Shown here: positions 33,186 through 36,787 of the stretch, piece by piece
How the letters are laid out: each line of letters opens with the position of its first letter
Position numbering within the stretch: position 1 is the first letter of the stretch
Source of the DNA: Actinomycetes bacterium
GTDB taxonomy: Bacteria > Actinomycetota > Acidimicrobiia > Acidimicrobiales > RAAP-2
DNA length: 36,787 nucleotides
Assembly: GCA_021844425.1 (NCBI GenBank)
Contig: JAKBTL010000008.1
Span: 1 to 36,787 of the forward strand
Reading direction: 5' to 3'
Notes under the pieces: generated by a model
Databases searched by the model: none
The model's input: only the letters and a program-made list of their open reading frames with translations
What the model was told of the DNA's origin: nothing
Program-made: the position numbers and the translations under genes

Positions 33186-34589
33186 TCAGACGGGCGCGGT
33201 GGCCCCGAAGCCCAGCGCCTGCTCGAGGGCCGCGGCTGACCGGAGGACCACGAGGTCGGCGTGCTGGGGCCCGACGAGCTGCACTCCGACGGGCAGGCCG
33301 TCGGGGGTCAGCCCGGCGCACACCGTCGCGACCGGCGAACGCGTCATGTTGAACGGGTACGTCAGGCGCACCCAGTTCGGGTCGACCACCCCGTTCACGA
33401 TCCCCCTTCCCCCCAGAGCGTTGGGCGGAGGCGCACCCGCGGTCGTCGGGGTGACGAGAAGCCTGACGTCCCTGAAGAGCTCCACGAGCCGCAGGTTCAA
33501 CTCGTGGCACCGGTCGAGCGCGCGGACGACGCCGAGCGCCGGGAGCGTCCGCGCGTGCTCGACCACCGACACGAGCAGCGGTGTCGCTGTCGTCCAGCGT
33601 GCCTCGTAGGGCGCGAGCGTCCGCAACAAGCACGCGCCCACGATGGCCAGCCAGTCCTCGAGCGGATCCTCGTCGAAGATCGTCCCCACCTCGACGACCT
33701 CGGCCCCGAGCGCGTCCAGCGCGTCGACGGCCCGCTCGGCCACCGCGAGGACCGAACGGTCGACGTCGGTGTACCCGAGTGCCGGTGACCATGCGACGCG
33801 CGCGGGGACCCTTGGCTCGACGAGTGCGTCACGCCAGCTCGCCTCGGGTCGGGGCAACGACTCCAGGTCCGTCGGGTCGGGGCCGACGGCGGCGTCGAGG
33901 GCCACGATCACGTCCTCGATGGTGCGGCCGAGCACCCCTTTCGACGAGAGCCCGAGCCAGCCTGCTCCTTTCGTCCCCCCGGCAGGCACCCGGCCGAGCG
34001 ATGGCTTCATCCCCGAGAGCGCGCAGCACGCAGAGGGGATCCTGATGGACCCACCTCCGTCGCTCCCGGTCGCGAGCGGCACCATCCCCGCGGCGACGGC
34101 TGCTGCCGAGCCGCCGGAGGACCCTCCGGCGCTGTGGTCGCTCGCCCACGGGTTGCGCGTCGTTCCGAAGAGCGCGTTGGAGGTGTGCGCGCTCCACGCG
34201 AACTCCGAGAGGTTCGTCTTGCCGACCACGACCGCACCCGCGGCCCGAAGGCGCGCGACGAGCGCCGAGTCGTGCACGGCGGGGGGTGCAGTGGCGAGCA
34301 GCAACGATCCATGGGTCGTGCGGTACCCGGCGGCGTCTTCGCTGTCCTTCACCCCGATCGGCACGCCCGCAAGCGGGCCCGGGTCGCCGCCGGTCGCGAC
34401 AAGCTGGTCGACGGCGCCCGCCTGCTCCATGGCTCGCTCTGCGTCCACGGCCACGAAGGCGAGAAGCCGTGGGTTGGTCGCCTCGATGCGTCGGATCGAC
34501 GCCGTCACGACCTCACGAGCGGAGAGCTCCTTGTCGCGGACGCGCCGGGCGAGCTCGACGACCGGGATCGTCCGGAAGTCCACCGTCAC
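33186..34589 (-). CDS. Amidase (amidase-signature family)
   Basis: 467 aa. The Ser-cisSer-Lys triad is visible: K81 in LAGVPIGVKDSED, S157 in HSAGGSSGGSAAAVAAG and nucleophile S181 in GSDGGGSIRIPS. Members hydrolyse small amides, or are GatA-like transamidation subunits; no GatB or GatC genes are nearby, so a stand-alone amidase is more likely. GTG 34589 overlaps the preceding LLM-oxidoreductase stop by 4 bases (GTGA). A GTG two codons later is possible. It ends 32 bases from the convergent mannosyltransferase gene, with no clear terminator between. Confidence 0.93.
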   Translation of the reverse strand: MTVDFRTIPVVELARRVRDKELSAREVVTASIRRIEATNPRLLAFVAVDAERAMEQAGAVDQLVATGGDPGPLAGVPIGVKDSEDAAGYRTTHGSLLLATAPPAVHDSALVARLRAAGAVVVGKTNLSEFAWSAHTSNALFGTTRNPWASDHSAGGSSGGSAAAVAAGMVPLATGSDGGGSIRIPSACCALSGMKPSLGRVPAGGTKGAGWLGLSSKGVLGRTIEDVIVALDAAVGPDPTDLESLPRPEASWRDALVEPRVPARVAWSPALGYTDVDRSVLAVAERAVDALDALGAEVVEVGTIFDEDPLEDWLAIVGACLLRTLAPYEARWTTATPLLVSVVEHARTLPALGVVRALDRCHELNLRLVELFRDVRLLVTPTTAGAPPPNALGGRGIVNGVVDPNWVRLTYPFNMTRSPVATVCAGLTPDGLPVGVQLVGPQHADLVVLRSAAALEQALGFGATAPV

Positions 34590-35452
34590 TTCCCGGGCAC
34601 GACCAGCGCGTCGACGACTTCGTCGGGGATCGACCCGATCGCTGCCGTGCGGTCGCCGGCGGCCCACGTCTCCCAGAGGCCTTGGAGCAGAGGCACCCGG
34701 CGGAGCCATCGGTGGAAGGCGGCGTAGGCGAGCAGGGTGAGGTACGCCGCGACCATCCGGCGGGCGACCGTCGTGGCCACAGAGGGATCGGGCTCGGAGA
34801 CCACGAAGATGCGCGCGACCACCTCTCCGGTGTCTCGCGCGCCCGCGCCGCTCGCGGCGCGTGCGCCGGCCCGGACCTCTGCGAGCGACGTCGCGACGTC
34901 GTCTGCAGAGAGCCAATCGAGGATCACCCCGTCCGCCTCCCTTCCGGCCAGGTGGAGCATTCCAGGCCGAAGCGCAGCAAGGGAGAAGGGCGGGAGAGAG
35001 GCGACCGGGCGCGACAGACGGAATCCGCGTACGGAGAAGGTCACGAAGTCGGCGGTCACCTTCTCGCCGGAGAGCGCCAGGCGGAGGAACGCGAGCGTGT
35101 CGCGCACGCGCGCATAGGGGCGGTCGAAGGCGATGCCGTTCCACGGTTCGACGATCGTTTCCGAAGAGGTTCCGAGGCCGAAGGCGAAGCGCCCGGGTGC
35201 AGCCTCTGCCGATGCGGCGACGCCTTGCGCGAGGAGCGCGGGCCCACGGGTGGACGCAGAGGCGATCGCGACGCCGAGGCGCAGGTCAGGCTCCCAGGCG
35301 GCACCGAGCGCGAGCGGCGTGAACCCGTCGGTGTCCTCCGCCTCGGAGGACCGCGCATCCGTGTACCCCGCGGCGAGCACGTCGGCGAACCAGCTGCGGT
35401 GCTCCGCCACGGGGACACCGGAGAACGGCACGCTGATCCCGAGGCGTCCCAC
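34586..35452 (-). CDS. LLM-class (F420/flavin-dependent) oxidoreductase
   Basis: 288 aa. It has the bacterial luciferase-like TIM-barrel pattern: an N-terminal GRLGISVPFSGVP, DGFTPLALGAA, LRLGVAIASASTRGPALLAQ, GRFAFGLGTSS, then the long insertion and a terminal GSIPDEVVDALVV. In actinobacteria most such proteins use coenzyme F420, but FMN use cannot be excluded. The length is slightly short for the family (typically 290-340 aa). GTG 35452 is supported by TAGCGT 8 bases upstream. It forms an overlapping two-gene operon with the amidase. Confidence 0.85.
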   Translation of the reverse strand: MGRLGISVPFSGVPVAEHRSWFADVLAAGYTDARSSEAEDTDGFTPLALGAAWEPDLRLGVAIASASTRGPALLAQGVAASAEAAPGRFAFGLGTSSETIVEPWNGIAFDRPYARVRDTLAFLRLALSGEKVTADFVTFSVRGFRLSRPVASLPPFSLAALRPGMLHLAGREADGVILDWLSADDVATSLAEVRAGARAASGAGARDTGEVVARIFVVSEPDPSVATTVARRMVAAYLTLLAYAAFHRWLRRVPLLQGLWETWAAGDRTAAIGSIPDEVVDALVVPGK

Positions 35453-35460
35453 GGATCTGC

Positions 35461-35466
35461 ACGCTA
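35461..35466 (-). promoter_or_regulatory. -10 hexamer TAGCGT of the LLM oxidoreductase-amidase operon
   Basis: On the minus strand TAGCGT ends 8 bases before the GTG start at 35452, with no Shine-Dalgarno sequence between. No convincing -35 was seen. Confidence 0.4.
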
Positions 35467-35553
35467 CCGGCGCGAGCGACGGTGCTCGGGCCCGCGCTCG
35501 CGCTCGGACCGACGCCCGCCTGCGTCACCCCGAGGCGCGTCGAAGCAGGCAGT

Positions 35554-35583
35554 TTGTTGGGCTCGGGGACCACCTCCTAGGAT
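35554..35583 (+). promoter_or_regulatory. Promoter of the MMPL transporter gene (TTGTTG-18-TAGGAT)
   Basis: TTGTTG (35554-35559) and TAGGAT (35578-35583) are 18 bases apart, and TAGGAT ends 6 bases before the ATG at 35590. This is the clearest complete promoter of the leaderless type in the window. Confidence 0.6.
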
Positions 35584-35597
35584 ACCCCCATGGGTAT
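35582..35597. promoter_or_regulatory. Perfect palindrome ATACCC-CCAT-GGGTAT, CsoR/RicR-like operator
   Basis: A 6-4-6 perfect inverted repeat covers the end of the -10, the likely transcription start and the ATG codon. The C-tract/G-tract palindrome flanked by AT is the known shape of operators of the CsoR/RicR (copper) and CstR (persulfide) repressor family. A repressor bound here would block the promoter directly. No CsoR-family gene is visible in the window. Confidence 0.5.
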
Positions 35598-36735
35598 AGG
35601 ACGACAGCTGCCCACGACGACCCCAGGTGCGCGACCTGCTGCCACCGACGCCGGCGTTCCCGACCCTCTTCCCGGAGTCTTCGCACGGCTGGGCGCGTGG
35701 ACCGGATCGCATCTCCGACCTGTGTTGCTCGCGTGGCTCGCCATCCTCGTCGTGTTCGGCATGTTCGCTCCGAAGGTGGAGTCCGCGCTCGCCGGAGCGG
35801 GTTGGCAGGATTCCACCAGCGCGTCGGTCCAGGCACGACAGATCATCCGCCGTGACTTCGCCGGGCTCGGGTCGAGCGCTCTCCGGGCCGTCATCGTCGA
35901 CCGGGCCCAACCGATCGCCGATGACCCTGGCGCCCAGGCTGTCGTTGCCAGAGTCGAAGAGATGCTGCGATCGAGCAAGGACGTCTCCACGGTCCTCGCG
36001 CCCCGACCTGGTTCGTCGATCTCGGCGAACGGCCGCACCGCCGTCGTCACTGCCGGCGCGGCGGCTGGCACGAACCAGATGGTGGCCGCTGCTGGCGACC
36101 TCGCCGGCCCGTTGTCGCGGCTCGGTACGCGGAACGTGACCGTTACCTTGACCGGCGACAGCGCGCTGTGGGCGGACTTCAACTCGGCCAACCACTCGGC
36201 CATGATGCGCTCCGAGATGCTCTCGTGGCCGGTCACGCTGGCCATCCTCGTCGTCGCCTTCGGTAGCCTTGTGGCCGCGGGTCTGCCGCTCATGCTGACG
36301 ATGGTCGGCCTCGTCGTCGCCGCAGGGGCGCTCGTGATCGCGAACCACCTGGCTCCCGTCTCGATCTGGGCGCTCAACTTCGCGCTCATGTTCGCCCTGG
36401 CGTTGGGCATCGACTACGCGCTGTTCCTCGTCGTGCGCTTTCGGGCGGCGCTCGAGCGTCGAGGCGCGCAGCCCGGGGACCGGCAAGCGTCGGCGGAAGC
36501 GGTTGCCGAGACGCTCGCCACCGCGGGCAAGGCCGTCGCCTTCTCCGCGCTGACCGTGCTGGCTTCACTCGCGTCGATCCTCGTCGTGCCGAGCCCGGCG
36601 TTCCGGTCGATGGCGCTCGGGATCATGCTCTCGGTCCTCGCGGTGCTCGCGGCTACCCTCACCGTTCCCCGAACTATCAGCGAACATCTCGCTGACCTCG
36701 AGACCTCGTCTCCGGGCCTCTCGGGCGGCTGGTGA
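35590..36735 (+). CDS. MMPL/RND-type transporter, N-terminal half only
   Basis: 381 aa. One helix at about 43-62 (RPVLLAWLAILVVFGMFAPK) is followed by an extracytoplasmic domain (to about residue 210). Five helices then carry the MMPL core, including the proton-relay motif ALGIDYALFLVVRFR and the AVAFSALTVLASLASI block. Full MMPL proteins repeat this unit and are 700-1000 aa. Here the frame ends just after the sixth helix: the usual LLPALL sequence following LAATLT is replaced by VPRTISEHLADLETSSPGL and a stop. The product is therefore a half-size transporter or a gene truncated by frameshift or insertion. It is controlled by the promoter and palindrome at 35554-35597. Confidence 0.8.
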   Translation: MGIGRQLPTTTPGARPAATDAGVPDPLPGVFARLGAWTGSHLRPVLLAWLAILVVFGMFAPKVESALAGAGWQDSTSASVQARQIIRRDFAGLGSSALRAVIVDRAQPIADDPGAQAVVARVEEMLRSSKDVSTVLAPRPGSSISANGRTAVVTAGAAAGTNQMVAAAGDLAGPLSRLGTRNVTVTLTGDSALWADFNSANHSAMMRSEMLSWPVTLAILVVAFGSLVAAGLPLMLTMVGLVVAAGALVIANHLAPVSIWALNFALMFALALGIDYALFLVVRFRAALERRGAQPGDRQASAEAVAETLATAGKAVAFSALTVLASLASILVVPSPAFRSMALGIMLSVLAVLAATLTVPRTISEHLADLETSSPGLSGGW

Positions 36736-36748
36736 CCCAGCCGTGCCG

Positions 36749-36775
36749 CTGTCACGGACAGATGCCGGGGGCATC
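36749..36775. terminator. Two adjacent GC hairpins after the MMPL gene
   Basis: CTGTC-ACG-GACAG (36749-36761) and GATGCC-GGG-GGCATC (36761-36775) are perfect inverted repeats sharing one base, 14 bases after the stop codon. They could be a terminator or part of an inserted element's end; the window stops 12 bases later. Confidence 0.4.
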
Positions 36776-36787
36776 AGGCCACCGCCT

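Noticed and set aside
33186-34589. Amidase as GatA of the Glu-tRNA amidotransferase
   Set aside because: No gatB or gatC neighbours are present and the gene is coupled to an LLM oxidoreductase instead.

Overview
The window reads as a very GC-rich (roughly 70% by eye) chromosomal segment of an actinobacterium. The best guess is class Acidimicrobiia or a close relative. This is inferred from the F420-type (LLM) oxidoreductase, an MptB-like polyprenol-phosphomannose mannosyltransferase, a DUF5719 secreted protein coupled to a giant GT2 membrane glycosyltransferase, the manB/Trm112-like/SIS-isomerase trio, frequent GTG and TTG starts, and TAnnnT -10 hexamers placed very close to start codons. No rRNA, tRNA or CRISPR array was found, and no stretch longer than about 300 bases lacks a gene.

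Layout. 1-610: 3' part of an IS200/IS605-type tnpB with its right-end hairpin. 724-6025 (+): a tightly overlapping operon of a serine hydrolase, three GT4 glycosyltransferases and a GDP-6-deoxymannose-type reductase. 6001-6360 (-): a small helical protein with a recognisable sigma-A promoter. 6513-11284 (+): giant GT2 membrane protein plus DUF5719 protein. 11318-13594 (-): FtsH. 13734-17451 (+): CPBP membrane protease and a large GT-C-like membrane protein. 17464-20936 (+): phosphomannomutase, Trm112-like protein, phosphoglucose/phosphomannose isomerase and a YceH/DUF480 protein. 20972-22177 (-): thiolase. 22340-24336 (+): DrrAB-type ABC exporter. 24396-26232 (-): a small molybdenum-cofactor group (MoaC-like, FdhD, DUF6457). 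26276-29580 (-): FAD-dependent phytoene-desaturase-like oxidoreductase and acyl-CoA synthetase. 29703-30914 (+): polytopic membrane protein. 30968-31450 (-): archaeal-type riboflavin synthase. 31558-33153 (+): MptB-like mannosyltransferase. 33186-35452 (-): amidase and LLM oxidoreductase. 35590-36735 (+): half-length MMPL transporter under a CsoR/RicR-like operator.

How the genes fit together. A mannose/cell-envelope theme recurs. The SIS isomerase and ManB would make mannose-1-phosphate. GDP-mannose made from it could feed the Rmd-like reductase (GDP-D-rhamnose type sugar) and the three GT4 enzymes. Polyprenyl-phosphomannose could feed the MptB-like enzyme. The two GT-C-like membrane proteins and the GT2/DUF5719 pair probably also act on envelope glycans.

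Most notable: the archaeal-type riboflavin synthase; a MoaC-like protein lacking canonical active-site residues; a 16-bp perfect palindrome over the start codon of the MMPL gene; in-frame minisatellites in at least five genes, including one inside a glycosyltransferase catalytic domain; Pro/Tyr-rich repeat tails on the two neighbouring membrane proteases; and a consistent leaderless-type promoter signature.
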